Shown here: positions 55,579 through 64,000 of the stretch, piece by piece
How the letters are laid out: the number at the start of each line of letters is the position of its first letter
Numbering within the stretch: the stretch's first letter is position 1
Assembly: GCF_003752585.1 (NCBI RefSeq)
Contig: NZ_RKHR01000003.1
Span: forward strand, 62,001-126,000
From: Sinobacterium caligoides
Lineage (GTDB): Bacteria; Pseudomonadota; Gammaproteobacteria; Pseudomonadales; Sinobacteriaceae
DNA: 64,000 nucleotides
Direction: 5' to 3'
Position numbers and translations under genes: made by a program
The notes under the pieces: generated by a model
The model's database searches: none
What the model saw: only the letters and a program-made list of their open reading frames with translations
What the model was told of the DNA's origin: nothing

Positions 55579-56136
55579 TTAGATATCAACGCCCTGCTGA
55601 ACAACAATCGTCTTCTCAGTCAATGCAAATTGACCGCTTGGCCTATCCTCACAAAATTGGCGTAGCACAGCCTCGATAGTTGGAAAGGCAAGTTCCGACC
55701 ATGGTAACTCTGCTTCATCAAAGAGTGCCACCTCAAGGCTCTCCTCACCTACTGAAAAACTCTCATCACTCATCTCTGCCCGATAAAACATATAGACTTG
55801 GTCGATCCTTGGCACATCGTAAATGGCGTATAGATTCAGGTCCGATAATGTAACGCCAGCTTCTTCCCGCGTTTCTCGTCGCGCACCTTCGGAGGTCGTC
55901 TCTCCGCACTCCATAAACCCTGCTGGTAATGTCCAGTAACCTTTACGTGGTTCGATAGCCCTACGGCAGAGCAAGATCTTACCCTCGAAAGTCGGCAATG
56001 TTCCTACGATTAAACGAGGATTGTGGTACTGCACAAAACCGCAAGAAGTGCAGACATCGCGAAAGCGGTCATCGCCCGCGGGAGTGCAACGATCTGTCTT
56101 ACTACCACATTGGTTACAAAAGTTTATCCTGAACAT
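55579..56136 (-). CDS. NUDIX hydrolase with N-terminal zinc ribbon
   Basis: Hydrolyses a nucleoside diphosphate linked to another group. The 185 residues begin with a zinc ribbon (FCNQCGS...VCTSCGF, then VQYHNPR) followed by the NUDIX box GFMECGETTSEGARRETREEAGV at about 76-98 with the metal-binding REtrEE. This arrangement fits ADP-ribose/NADH pyrophosphatase-like proteins of the COG1051 group. Start at the ATG 56136 (MFRINFC...) rather than a GTG six codons upstream; the binding site is weak in both. Monocistronic, with a terminator on each side. Confidence 0.87.
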   Translation of the reverse strand: MFRINFCNQCGSKTDRCTPAGDDRFRDVCTSCGFVQYHNPRLIVGTLPTFEGKILLCRRAIEPRKGYWTLPAGFMECGETTSEGARRETREEAGVTLSDLNLYAIYDVPRIDQVYMFYRAEMSDESFSVGEESLEVALFDEAELPWSELAFPTIEAVLRQFCEDRPSGQFALTEKTIVVQQGVDI

Positions 56137-56305
56137 ATCAGCGCTACCATTCACCTAAATGACGGCAATTGTAGAGGCTGTCACCCCATCGGTCGAGTTA
56201 AGAATAATTTCACTCTTTGTCGACGGCATAATAAGTTGGGGGGAATATGCTTAAAGCAGTAAGAAAATGTGATGACGTGGCTTGGGGTAGCGCAGGTCAG
56301 AGTGG

Positions 56306-56332
56306 CTTCACGGTGCCAATAACACCGTGAAG
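56306..56332 (-). terminator. Terminator hairpin after flavin reductase gene
   Basis: CTTCACGGTG/CACCGTGAAG 10-bp stem with a seven-base loop, eight bases after the stop. U-run weak. Confidence 0.6.
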
Positions 56333-56340
56333 AAATAGAG

Positions 56341-56817
56341 CTAGCGAAGTTGCTCGTACTTACCGCTATGAAACACCAGCGGACGCCCAGTAGGGCTATT
56401 ATCCATTTCAATAACTTCACCAACGATAATGACATGGTCACCACCGTCATGTTGTGCAGACATTGTACACTCAAAACTTGTGATGGCACCTTTCAAGACC
56501 GGCTGACCCGACTTACCTAGACGGAATTCGCCCTCTTTGAGGTCGTGATCACCTTTTTTAGCGTAGGCATTAGAAACATCTACCTGCTCTTCTGAAAGCA
56601 CGTTAACAGTGAAGCCTTTCGCCTTCTCAAAAACGGCATAACATTCTGAGTTTGTCTGAATGCTCCATAGTACCAGAGCAGGCTCAAGCGATAGCGCTGC
56701 AAATGAATTTACAGTCATCCCCATTGGCTTTCCGCCCTCTGGTGTTGTGGTAATAACACAAACTCCAGTAGGGAAACGCCCCAGCGCGTTGCGAAACTCA
56801 CGACTGTCAAAACTCAT
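56341..56817 (-). CDS. Flavin reductase family protein
   Basis: FMN-binding split-barrel protein of 158 residues, class of NAD(P)H:flavin reductases that feed two-component monooxygenases. Visible are ALGRFPTGVCVITT, GMTVNSFAALSLEPALVLWS (flavin-binding) and GDHVIIVGEVIEMD near the end. A matching oxygenase component is not in the window. The protein could be the reductase partner for an oxygenase located elsewhere. Confidence 0.88.
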   Translation of the reverse strand: MSFDSREFRNALGRFPTGVCVITTTPEGGKPMGMTVNSFAALSLEPALVLWSIQTNSECYAVFEKAKGFTVNVLSEEQVDVSNAYAKKGDHDLKEGEFRLGKSGQPVLKGAITSFECTMSAQHDGGDHVIIVGEVIEMDNSPTGRPLVFHSGKYEQLR

Positions 56818-56997
56818 AACACCGACCTTTTATTATTTAATCAATACGCTCGCCCGTAACCATAACAGTCTTATAAAGGCGCGCAAAGTACATATCGAAA
56901 CAAACAGCTAAGCAACTGCTCGTCAAATATTCAATAGTGACTACTTTAACAAATACAGCAATAAAGAGTGTCACTCAAACAGACTAAGAAGGCAGTA

Positions 56998-57477
56998 TTA
57001 TTCTGCCCAACGCTCTGCCGCACTATGATCTTTCTCTCTTGCATCAACCCACTTTGCCCCTGCAGCTGTTTGCTCTTTCTTCCAGAAGGGTGCCTGGGTC
57101 TTCAAATAATCCATAATGAACTCGCATGCTTGGAATCCATCACCACGATGTCGCGAACTAACGCCCACATAGACGATCTGGTCGGCGGGACACAACAACC
57201 CCACCCGATGCACCACACTGACGCTATGAACAGGCCAGCGCTGTGTTGCTAGCTGACAGATATCTTCTATTGAACGCTCAGTCATACCCGGATAATGCTC
57301 GAGCTCCATAGTGCTAATATCCAGTCCCTCATTTATATCACGCACCAGCCCAACAAAGCTCACCACAGCACCCACATGATCCCCCACGCTTGATAACCAG
57401 TCTTGTTGCTGCTGAATATCGAAATCGGACTCCTCAACAACAACCCTGATTAACGCCTGTGATTTATCATTGCTCAT
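56998..57477 (-). CDS. moaE: Molybdopterin synthase catalytic subunit MoaE
   Basis: Forms the dithiolene of molybdopterin together with MoaD thiocarboxylate. The 159 residues show FVGLVRDINEG, LELEHYPGMTE-like METEH block (MELEHYPGM), the VVHRVG segment, SSRHRGDGFQACEFIMDYLK and the catalytic Lys region PFWKKE. It is the last of moaC-moaD-moaE, with only two bases between moaD and moaE. Confidence 0.95.
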   Translation of the reverse strand: MSNDKSQALIRVVVEESDFDIQQQQDWLSSVGDHVGAVVSFVGLVRDINEGLDISTMELEHYPGMTERSIEDICQLATQRWPVHSVSVVHRVGLLCPADQIVYVGVSSRHRGDGFQACEFIMDYLKTQAPFWKKEQTAAGAKWVDAREKDHSAAERWAE

Positions 57478-57479
57478 CT

Positions 57480-57731
57480 CTAGCCTCCTGTCACCGGTGG
57501 GTAAAAGGCGACTTCATCACCGTCTTTAATAGCAGAGTCAGCCTCTACGACTTGCTGATTACAGGCGCAGATTAAATTGCTCGCCTCTAAAACCTGCTGC
57601 CAGCGACCACCGTGGGCCGCGATTAAGGAGCGCTTCAAATCAGCAATAGTAAGTAAGCCCTGTGCCGAGACCTGCAAGCTGCGACAATCAAGATCTTCCC
57701 GTACTTTGGCGAAAAACAATACCGTAATCAC
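57480..57731 (-). CDS. moaD: Molybdopterin synthase sulfur-carrier subunit MoaD
   Basis: Ubiquitin-like sulfur carrier of 83 residues. The required C-terminal diglycine is present ([10 protein letters not shown]), where thiocarboxylate is formed by MoeB-type enzyme. ATGA overlap with the moaC stop (57728-57731) shows translational coupling. Confidence 0.95.
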   Translation of the reverse strand: MITVLFFAKVREDLDCRSLQVSAQGLLTIADLKRSLIAAHGGRWQQVLEASNLICACNQQVVEADSAIKDGDEVAFYPPVTGG

Positions 57732-58225
57732 TTTGCATCCTTCTGCAGTTGATAGTGACCCGACTTGCCGCCCTGCTTCTCTAGCACTTGTACGCCACCA
57801 ATCACCATTGCTTTATCAACCGCTTTACACATATCATAAATCGTCAGCGCCGCCACGGACGCCGCAGTCAGTGCCTCCATCTCGACACCTGTCTGCCCTG
57901 CCAACTTACAGGTCGCAGTCACCAGAACACGGCTGCTATCGGTGTCTGGTGTCAGCAGCACTTTGACAGACGTTAGCATCAAAGGATGGCACAGCGGAAT
58001 GAGGTCAGAACACTTTTTGGCAGCCTGAATACCCGCAATACGAGCAACCGCAAGCACGTCACCCTTTTTATGGCCACCCTCAATGATGAGCTTGAGCGTT
58101 TCAGGCTGCATTTCGATATAGGATTCAGCAACTGCAACACGATGAGTGACTGACTTTGCTGTGACATCTACCATCTGCGCATCGCCAGAGGCATCAATGT
58201 GGGTTAGTTCCACCGTTCTCTCCAT
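57728..58225 (-). CDS. moaC: Cyclic pyranopterin monophosphate synthase MoaC
   Basis: Converts 3',8-cyclo-GTP (made by MoaA) to cyclic pyranopterin monophosphate. The 165 residues contain the conserved [15 protein letters not shown] start, [29 protein letters not shown] (active-site Lys, His) and [26 protein letters not shown]. Start taken as the ATG at 58225; a TTG two codons earlier is possible. moaA is absent here, so the first step must be encoded elsewhere. Confidence 0.95.
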   Translation of the reverse strand: MERTVELTHIDASGDAQMVDVTAKSVTHRVAVAESYIEMQPETLKLIIEGGHKKGDVLAVARIAGIQAAKKCSDLIPLCHPLMLTSVKVLLTPDTDSSRVLVTATCKLAGQTGVEMEALTAASVAALTIYDMCKAVDKAMVIGGVQVLEKQGGKSGHYQLQKDAK

Positions 58226-58251
58226 CACCAAGAATTAGAATAATGGCGGCA

Positions 58252-59337
58252 TTATACTGCAATATAACCGTCTGGCTGTTGATTATTTTGTGCCTTGTTT
58301 TGACTCAGTAATGACCGATAAGCATAAACACCTTCAACCAACTGTCGCTCCATGACACCACGGCGTATCAGTTCATGAAGGTGAGCAATACACTCACCAA
58401 GGGCTAGCGTGAGAACCCCCGGCGGCAATTCGCGTTTAAAAAGTACTGGCAACAACTCAAGCGCGGTCTTTGCCGTTGCCGTTGCCGCCAGAATCGCCTT
58501 AAGGTGATTTTCATGATGTTGTTGGAGCTGGAACAGCCTGCGATGCAAACCATAGAACGGCAGCTTATGTGCTGGCAGCAGCAAGATATCATCATCGAGT
58601 AGTTTAAAGCGCTCGATCGACGCCAACCAATGTTGCAGCGGCTGCCCTTCAGGCTCCACTGCAGAAACACTCACGTTGGGGGTGATATCTGCGATAATCT
58701 GATCACCAGCCAGCATAACCCCCAAATCACGGCAGTACAGACAAGCATGCTCGGGTGAGTGTCCCCTGCCCACAATCACCTGCCACTCGTGCTTTCCCCA
58801 TTGCATTCGCTCCCCGTCGACAAGGCGAGTATAACTGCGAGGCATCGATTCCACCGCGGCCGCAAAGCCCCCCATCCCTTTCACCACCTGAGCGATCATC
58901 GACTCACTGAGACCACTGCGCGAAAAATACTGCTCGGCACGCCAACCTAATGCCGCTACCTCGTGCCCCTGCAGCGGCCTCGAAAATACGGCTGCCTGAA
59001 AGAACTCAGCCATCGTCATGTACAGTGGCACCCGATAGGTATCAACCAGCCAACCCGCCAACCCCACATGATCTGGGTGCATATGTGTACAAACCACTCC
59101 AACAATTGGCCGACCAGACAACTGCGTATCTATAATTTGCCGCCAATACTCCCGGGTCTGCTCCCCCTTCATGCCGGTGTCGATCAACATCCAGCCATCG
59201 CCGGCATCAACGAGGTAAACATTAATATGATTAAGAGCTAATGGCAGCGGCATTCTCGCCCACAGCACTCCCGGCGCCACCTCGCAAACCTCACCGAAAT
59301 CAGGTGGGTTTTTAAAAGGCATGGTGATCTCACGCAT
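58252..59337 (-). CDS. MBL-fold metallo-hydrolase
   Basis: Zinc hydrolase of the metallo-beta-lactamase fold, 361 residues. It has the HMHPDH metal motif at about 85-90, DTG on the preceding strand, GRGHSPEHACLY (second His), LAGDQI (bridging Asp) and a final PAHKLPF His. A C-terminal winged-helix-like part (about 270-350) is typical of the glyoxalase II/LACTB2-like subgroup. The start ATG at 59337 has GAGG seven bases upstream. Substrate not determinable; linkage to the moa genes may be chance (27 bases between the stop and moaC start). Confidence 0.88.
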   Translation of the reverse strand: MREITMPFKNPPDFGEVCEVAPGVLWARMPLPLALNHINVYLVDAGDGWMLIDTGMKGEQTREYWRQIIDTQLSGRPIVGVVCTHMHPDHVGLAGWLVDTYRVPLYMTMAEFFQAAVFSRPLQGHEVAALGWRAEQYFSRSGLSESMIAQVVKGMGGFAAAVESMPRSYTRLVDGERMQWGKHEWQVIVGRGHSPEHACLYCRDLGVMLAGDQIIADITPNVSVSAVEPEGQPLQHWLASIERFKLLDDDILLLPAHKLPFYGLHRRLFQLQQHHENHLKAILAATATAKTALELLPVLFKRELPPGVLTLALGECIAHLHELIRRGVMERQLVEGVYAYRSLLSQNKAQNNQQPDGYIAV

Positions 59338-59396
59338 AACATAACCTCAAGCGGTACTAATAAGTCCATCATTGCCGCCACAACACGTAATAAGGG

Positions 59397-60137
59397 TTAA
59401 TCTACGCTTTGCAGCCAATTAAAGCGTGCCATAAGTTCACGAAAAGCGCCCCCTGGCGCACAAGTGATAAGCAGGCTCTCACCCGTTTGAGGGTGTTTCA
59501 TCGCCATTCTATACGAGTGCAAGAGCAGCCTAGGCGCCATCAACTGTTCAGCAAAGTAGTGATTATGACTGGATTTACCATATTTCGGGCAGCCAATAAT
59601 CGGGTGGGAAAGGTGCTTAAAGTGACGACGCAGCTGGTGTTTTCGACCGGTCAGTAGCTTCGCCAGCACTAAGGAATAACGGCTTGCGGGGTATTTATCA
59701 ACACAGACGGGCAGCTCTACCGTTGCCAGCCGTCGGTATTCCGTTTGCGCCTCCTGCGCCTCTCGGGGCTCTCTTGCCTCTTTTCTCTTGTGCTTAAACT
59801 CATCGATTGGCCGAATAGCATGATCGATAAATCCCGACTCCGGGGTGTATCCGCGGCAGACTAGCAAGTATTCTTTGGTAGCTTCGTTAGCAGCCATCAT
59901 CGCCTGTATCTTCGCCGCTGTTACAGGGTCGAAAGCAAATAAGATCAAGCCTGATGTCGGCTTATCTAAACGATGAATAGGGTAAAGGTAACGATCGAGC
60001 TGATCTCTCAGGCGCTGCAGTAAGAAGCTCGTTTCATGGGGGTCTATGTTACTTCTGTGTACCAGCAAACCTGCCGGTTTATGTACGGCGACGAAATAAT
60101 CATCTTGGTACAATATCTGCAAGGCCTCAGTGAGCAT
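59397..60137 (-). CDS. truC: tRNA pseudouridine(65) synthase TruC
   Basis: Isomerises uridine 65 in the T-stem region of certain tRNAs. The 246-residue RluA-family enzyme has the catalytic Asp in YPIHRLDKPTSGLILFA at about 54-70, and ILYQDDYFVAVHKPAGLLVHRS near the start. GRKHQLRRHFKHLSHPIIGCPKYG is the family block. The ATG at 60137 overlaps the preceding gene's stop (TAATG) with GGGG just upstream; an earlier in-frame ATG at 60149 is possible. Translationally coupled to the second pseudouridine synthase. Confidence 0.88.
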   Translation of the reverse strand: MLTEALQILYQDDYFVAVHKPAGLLVHRSNIDPHETSFLLQRLRDQLDRYLYPIHRLDKPTSGLILFAFDPVTAAKIQAMMAANEATKEYLLVCRGYTPESGFIDHAIRPIDEFKHKRKEAREPREAQEAQTEYRRLATVELPVCVDKYPASRYSLVLAKLLTGRKHQLRRHFKHLSHPIIGCPKYGKSSHNHYFAEQLMAPRLLLHSYRMAMKHPQTGESLLITCAPGGAFRELMARFNWLQSVD

Positions 60138-60820
60138 TAGTTTCCCCAACTTAGCGCCAGAGGGTCTTGCCAGCCCACGCAGCTCAACTGATCAAGTAAG
60201 AGCTGGAAGTATTCCCCCTGAGCCGGCGGGGCAACAAACTGATACGACTTACCACGTAATTCGAAAGCCAGGGCATAAGCATGCAAATAGCCCCTATCTA
60301 CCTCACGCCCGCCATAGCGGCTATCACCTAATATTGGCACGCCAATACTTTTCATCGCCACCCGCAGTTGATGTGTTTTGCCGCTGTAGGGACGAAGCAG
60401 GTAAGCTCTCAGTGAGGGGGCTAAAGAGTGAGAAAGAAAACGCGTCTTCGCCGGGTTACTACGAGTTCGTAGTAGCTTATAGCTGCCCTTCCGTGACTTC
60501 GCCATATCCCCGACAATTACCCCCTGCTTCTTACTGGGCTTACCTTCTGCGATGGCCAAATAACACTTCTGTACTTGCTGTGACTCAAACAAGCGACCAA
60601 ATTCTGCTGCTATCTCCGCGGATTTAGCCAATAGTAATAAGCCAGAGGTCAGTTGATCTAAGCGATGAACCGGCCAGAGCGCGCAGCCTTGCTCTTGCTG
60701 AACCTGTTTGAACAGTCCTACGCTACCAGTATTACCGTGAACATCACGATGCACCGAAACCCCCGCAGACTTATCGATCAGCATGAACAGCGCATTATCT
60801 TCCAATACTCGATACATCAT
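60137..60820 (-). CDS. TIGR01621-type pseudouridine synthase (RluA family)
   Basis: Putative rRNA or tRNA pseudouridine synthase of 227 residues with catalytic Asp in WPVHRLDQLTSGLLLLA and the end blocks RPYSGKTHQLRVAMKSIGVPILGDSRYGG. Length and sequence pattern fit the small TIGR01621 group rather than RluC or RluD; no S4 domain is present. Target unknown. It is translationally coupled with truC, so the two modification enzymes are co-expressed. Confidence 0.85.
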   Translation of the reverse strand: MMYRVLEDNALFMLIDKSAGVSVHRDVHGNTGSVGLFKQVQQEQGCALWPVHRLDQLTSGLLLLAKSAEIAAEFGRLFESQQVQKCYLAIAEGKPSKKQGVIVGDMAKSRKGSYKLLRTRSNPAKTRFLSHSLAPSLRAYLLRPYSGKTHQLRVAMKSIGVPILGDSRYGGREVDRGYLHAYALAFELRGKSYQFVAPPAQGEYFQLLLDQLSCVGWQDPLALSWGN

Positions 60821-60919
60821 TGACTACCCAGCTACTCCCAACCATTCCTAAGCACTAGCAAGCCACACAAAGCTACACATAAGCAGTCCTGTGCGGAAAT
60901 TAGTCGCTATGATGATCGC

Positions 60920-63088
60920 TTACAGGCGAATTGGCAATGTACGATGCCGCTCGCCCGTTGCTGCATACAATGCATTCGCCAATGCGGGGGCGAGCGGTGG
61001 GACACCAGGCTCACCAACACCGGTAGGTGCCGCCGAAGATGGCATAATCTCCACTGTAATGGTAGGCACCTCATTCATTCTCAGCATTGGGTAGTCATGA
61101 AAATTACTCTGCTGAATAGTGCCATCTTTTATCGTAATCTCTCCATAAAACGCGGCGGTCAAAGCGAAGATGATCGCGCTCTGCATCTGCGTAACAACAA
61201 GATCAGGGTTAATCGCACGCCCACAATCAACGATACAAAACACTTCTTCTACGGAGACCTTCTCACCTGCCATTGAGATGTTAACCACTTCCGCCACGAC
61301 AGTACCGAAGCTCTCATGCACAGCAACACCTTGAAAAACATCATCGGGCTGCCGACCCCAGTTCGACATTTGCTGAACTCTCTGCAACAGTTTCGCATGC
61401 TTACTCTGGGCTTCTAAATGGGCCAACCGAAATGATAGCGGGTCCTGCTTGAGCTTATTCGCTACTTCATCAATAAAACTCTCAACCACAAAAGCATTCT
61501 GAGAGTGACCGACAGAGCGCCAAAAACCAATTGGCACATCCGGCGTGTGCTCGACATAGGAGACATCAATATGCTCGAATTGATAAGGCAAGCTCGCCGC
61601 ACCCTCTATGGATGTCGGGTCCTTTGAGGCCATCATCGCCCCGACACTGTTAGATGCCGCCTCCGGCGCCCAAGAAGGCAGCACCGCCTGCATCGACGTC
61701 GGTAGTTGCTGACGATAAAGGCTGGGGCCAACGAGACGATGCGTCCAGCTCAACTTACCAGAGTCACTGACCTTGGCCGTTAAGCGGCTACTATGGCTTG
61801 GGCGGTAATAATCATTCGCCATATCATCTTCACGACTCCAGATTAGTTTGACGGGATTTTGCACCGCTTTGGAGACCAGCGCCGCCTCAACCATATAGTC
61901 TGGAACAACACGGCGACCAAAACCTCCACCAAGTAAACAGGTAAAGATTTCAACCTGCTCCCGATCAAGCTCTAGGGCACGGGCAACCATGTCACGCGCA
62001 ATATCTGGCCCCTGATTGCCCGCCCAGACACGCACCTGACCATCACGATAATCGGCCACCGCATTCATCGGCTCCATCGTCGCATGGGCGAGGTGAGGCG
62101 CCCGGTAAGAGGCTGTTAAAGTTATGGTATTAGAGCCGATAAACGGCTCCCCTTCTTCACGAACAACTTCAGCCTCATCCGCAGTCAAAAGACGCTGCTG
62201 CTCAACAAAAATCACATCGGTAGAAACACCTTTTCCCGCCGACTCATCCCAGTTAGCCGAGACCAAACCGGCAGCCTTACGCGCAGGCCAATACCCCGTC
62301 GCGACGACAGCCACCGCCTCACCTACACGAACGACATGCTTGACCCCATTAACTCTCAAGGCCTCAGCGGCATCGTAATCGATTAACAAGCCACCAATAG
62401 AGGGCGAACGTAGCAACACCGCTGTCAGCATATTCTGCTGAACCACATCAATACCAAATTGCGCACTGCCATCAACTTTCTGTTGGGCGTCGACACGACC
62501 GATACTTTGGCCAATATACTTAAACGTCGATGATGGCTTCAGCGGCACCCGATCAGGCAAAGGCAATTTAGCAGCTAGCGCCACCAAACGACCATAAGCT
62601 AGCGATTGTGTTTCGTGATAGACCTTGCCATCACGTGTTGATAACGCCGAAATATCAGCGCTCAAGGCCTTAGCAGCTGCTTGCAGCAACAAGTGCCGGG
62701 CAGTCGCTCCCGCCTCTCGCAGCAATAAATAGTTACCTGCAACCGAATTACTTCCACCAGTAAACTGCAAGCCAACATCGGGGTCCTGGAACTCAGGGTG
62801 AATACCTGCAAACTCTATCTTGATCTGGCGAGGGTCAAAATCGAGCTCCTCTCCGACAATTTGCGCGAAGCCGGTCGTAATTCCCTGCCCCATTTCAGCG
62901 CGATGAATTTGCAGCCCTACCTCTCCTGATGGCGAGATAGAGAGAAACGCGTTAGGAAGAAAGTCACCTTTTTTTCCATGCGAGTACTGGTCCGAGGAAC
63001 CCCCGCACCCCGTCAAGTGTACCCCTAAAGAAAGGCCTGTACCCGTGACGAGCATCGACTTGATCAAACCACGACGTGTTGTTCTCAT
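60920..63088 (-). CDS. Molybdopterin-dependent dehydrogenase large subunit (IorB-like, xanthine dehydrogenase family)
   Basis: Molybdenum hydroxylase subunit for oxidation of aldehydes or N-heterocycles, probably exported: twin-arginine start RTTRRGLIK followed by a lipobox-like LTGC near 28. The 722 residues have the Moco fold with [70 protein letters not shown] and the active-site Glu in GVGEPGVPP. The single large chain plus small iron-sulfur subunit without an FAD subunit is the isoquinoline-oxidoreductase-type arrangement. It overlaps the small-subunit gene by four bases. Substrate unknown. Confidence 0.88.
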   Translation of the reverse strand: MRTTRRGLIKSMLVTGTGLSLGVHLTGCGGSSDQYSHGKKGDFLPNAFLSISPSGEVGLQIHRAEMGQGITTGFAQIVGEELDFDPRQIKIEFAGIHPEFQDPDVGLQFTGGSNSVAGNYLLLREAGATARHLLLQAAAKALSADISALSTRDGKVYHETQSLAYGRLVALAAKLPLPDRVPLKPSSTFKYIGQSIGRVDAQQKVDGSAQFGIDVVQQNMLTAVLLRSPSIGGLLIDYDAAEALRVNGVKHVVRVGEAVAVVATGYWPARKAAGLVSANWDESAGKGVSTDVIFVEQQRLLTADEAEVVREEGEPFIGSNTITLTASYRAPHLAHATMEPMNAVADYRDGQVRVWAGNQGPDIARDMVARALELDREQVEIFTCLLGGGFGRRVVPDYMVEAALVSKAVQNPVKLIWSREDDMANDYYRPSHSSRLTAKVSDSGKLSWTHRLVGPSLYRQQLPTSMQAVLPSWAPEAASNSVGAMMASKDPTSIEGAASLPYQFEHIDVSYVEHTPDVPIGFWRSVGHSQNAFVVESFIDEVANKLKQDPLSFRLAHLEAQSKHAKLLQRVQQMSNWGRQPDDVFQGVAVHESFGTVVAEVVNISMAGEKVSVEEVFCIVDCGRAINPDLVVTQMQSAIIFALTAAFYGEITIKDGTIQQSNFHDYPMLRMNEVPTITVEIMPSSAAPTGVGEPGVPPLAPALANALYAATGERHRTLPIRL

Positions 63089-63564
63089 GATTGCCCCCCA
63101 TCTTGCGGGTCGTAATGACCTACCGCCACTTGTTGAATAGCACGCTTGATTCTAGGATAGGTACCACATCGACAGATATTCCCCGACATAGCTTGATCGA
63201 TCTCTGTTTCACTGGGCTGTTTGTTCTCTGATAACAGCGCTGCTGCTGACATTAGCTGACCTGACTGACAATAGCCGCACTGCGGTACATTGTGCTCTAC
63301 CCATGCACGCTGCAGGGGGTGGTCAGCCGACTCACTCAACCCCTCAATGGTTGTCAACTGCCGCCCTGCAACAGCTGCAATTGGCAAAATACAACTACGT
63401 GTAGCCACACCATCAAGATGTATCGTACAAGCGCCACAGAGACCTGCACCACAACCAAACTTTGTTCCCATTAATCCCAAGTGATCGCGTAATACCCAAA
63501 GCACAGGGGTATCAACACCAACATCAAGGGAAACAGCACTACCATTGACGGTTAGATCAATCAT
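63085..63564 (-). CDS. (2Fe-2S)-binding small subunit of molybdenum hydroxylase (IorA-like)
   Basis: Carries electrons from Moco through two 2Fe-2S clusters. The 159-residue form starts at the ATG at 63564 (AGGGTG upstream); the frame extends further without need. Plant-ferredoxin-type cluster: [15 protein letters not shown] near 38-52 plus SC in TRSCILP. Second cluster: [10 protein letters not shown] and [10 protein letters not shown]. It overlaps the large subunit by the ATGA signal, so they are coupled. Confidence 0.92.
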   Translation of the reverse strand: MIDLTVNGSAVSLDVGVDTPVLWVLRDHLGLMGTKFGCGAGLCGACTIHLDGVATRSCILPIAAVAGRQLTTIEGLSESADHPLQRAWVEHNVPQCGYCQSGQLMSAAALLSENKQPSETEIDQAMSGNICRCGTYPRIKRAIQQVAVGHYDPQDGGQS

Positions 63565-63844
63565 ATTCACCCTGCAGATTCTTATTATTCGTGTCGGGCT
63601 TACTAACAACCCACTCCATGATTATCAGTCTGTCAAAATATTTAAAAGACTTGATAGATTACAGCATATTAACTCTTTTAATACGGCGGGGGTATCACCC
63701 ATTAGTCCTTGCCAGCATAACAAAGTACGAGCTTAGGTAAGAACAAGCAAATTAGCCTGCAGAGTAGGAAGAGAGTACAGCGTTTAAATAGGTGAACAGG
63801 AAAGCAGGAGGGAACTTAAGAAAAAAGCTTGAAAAGAAAAATAA

Positions 63845-63921
63845 TGGGGTGGATGACGGGGATTGAACCCGCGACCACCGGAATCACAATCCGGGGCTCT
63901 ACCGACTGAGCTACATCCACC
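63845..63921 (-). tRNA. tRNA-His(GTG)
   Basis: A cloverleaf is readable on the minus strand: acceptor stem GTGGATG/CATCCAC, anticodon loop TTGTGAT giving GTG, T-arm GGGTTCAATCCC, and encoded CCA (63845-63847). G-1 (63921) faces C73, as required for His-tRNA synthetase. Confidence 0.95.
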
Positions 63922-63956
63922 ACTAACTTCTTAATACTATAGACAGCATAAGAAAG

Positions 63957-64000
63957 TGGTCGGGGTAGAGAGATTCGAACTCCCGACATCCTGCTCCCAA
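63957..64000 (-). tRNA. tRNA-Pro(TGG), partial at window end
   Basis: Only the 3' part of the tRNA is present: anticodon loop TTGGGA (anticodon TGG), T-arm GGGAGTTCGAATCTCTC, acceptor 3' strand TACCCCG, A73 and encoded CCA at 63957-63959. The 5' part lies beyond the window. Transcribed before tRNA-His from the same strand. Confidence 0.88.

Overview
The window reads as chromosome of a marine or aquatic gammaproteobacterium. The gene types (CysB, ThrH, DbpA, LpxL/HtrB-type acyltransferase, TrhP, TruC, BetT-type BCCT carrier, many TonB/porin-type envelope proteins), the Shine-Dalgarno signals and the tRNA-Pro/tRNA-His pair all fit that group. The species cannot be named from sequence alone. Most genes sit in short operons closed by clear intrinsic terminators.

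Layout. 0-7.1 kb (minus strand): a propionyl-CoA to succinyl-CoA operon. Its order is carboxyltransferase, long biotin carboxylase/biotin carrier protein, methylmalonyl-CoA epimerase, methylmalonyl-CoA mutase; the mutase is cut by the window start inside its B12 motif. 7.5-13.3 kb: housekeeping genes (pabB, lipid A-type acyltransferase, thrH, dbpA, cysB). 13.6-18.9 kb: an AraC regulator, a TonB-dependent receptor and a secreted flavin amine oxidase, probably one uptake/oxidation unit. 19-25 kb: a CBS protein, a DsbA-like lipoprotein, a BetT-type choline/betaine carrier and a zinc-ribbon/helical-repeat membrane protein.

25-40 kb is the accessory part. It holds a PEP-CTERM-type surface protein and a polymorphic toxin with a putative PD-(D/E)XK-like nuclease tail plus probable immunity gene. 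Directly behind the immunity gene lies a decayed fragment of a second toxin module that resembles the start of an ADP-ribosyltransferase domain. Then come a sulfotransferase, a lone M91-like zinc metallopeptidase (HELGH), an ABC-F ATPase and an ABC exporter. The most unusual locus is at 35.8-39.3 kb: a five-helix membrane protein with the EGxQ and GRQ motif pair typical of eukaryotic silicon transporters, next to a protein with a strongly His/Lys/Arg-rich N-terminus and an outer-membrane porin. I regard this as the best candidate for an undescribed system.

40-64 kb: a Na+/alanine-type symporter, tRNA hydroxylation gene trhP, an isolated yajC, exonuclease III, a DUF4126/SHOCT membrane protein and an SDR. 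Next are a TIGR03790-type exported protein and a small catabolic cluster (FAD dehydrogenase, SnoaL-like, amidohydrolase). A REC-only regulator and a REC-GGDEF diguanylate cyclase follow, separated by a 16-bp tandem repeat. Then TetR, Bcp, TPR protein, NUDIX and flavin reductase. Finally moaCDE (molybdopterin synthesis), an MBL hydrolase, two pseudouridine synthases and a two-subunit molybdenum hydroxylase that would use the cofactor made through moaCDE. The window ends in tRNA-His and a partial tRNA-Pro.
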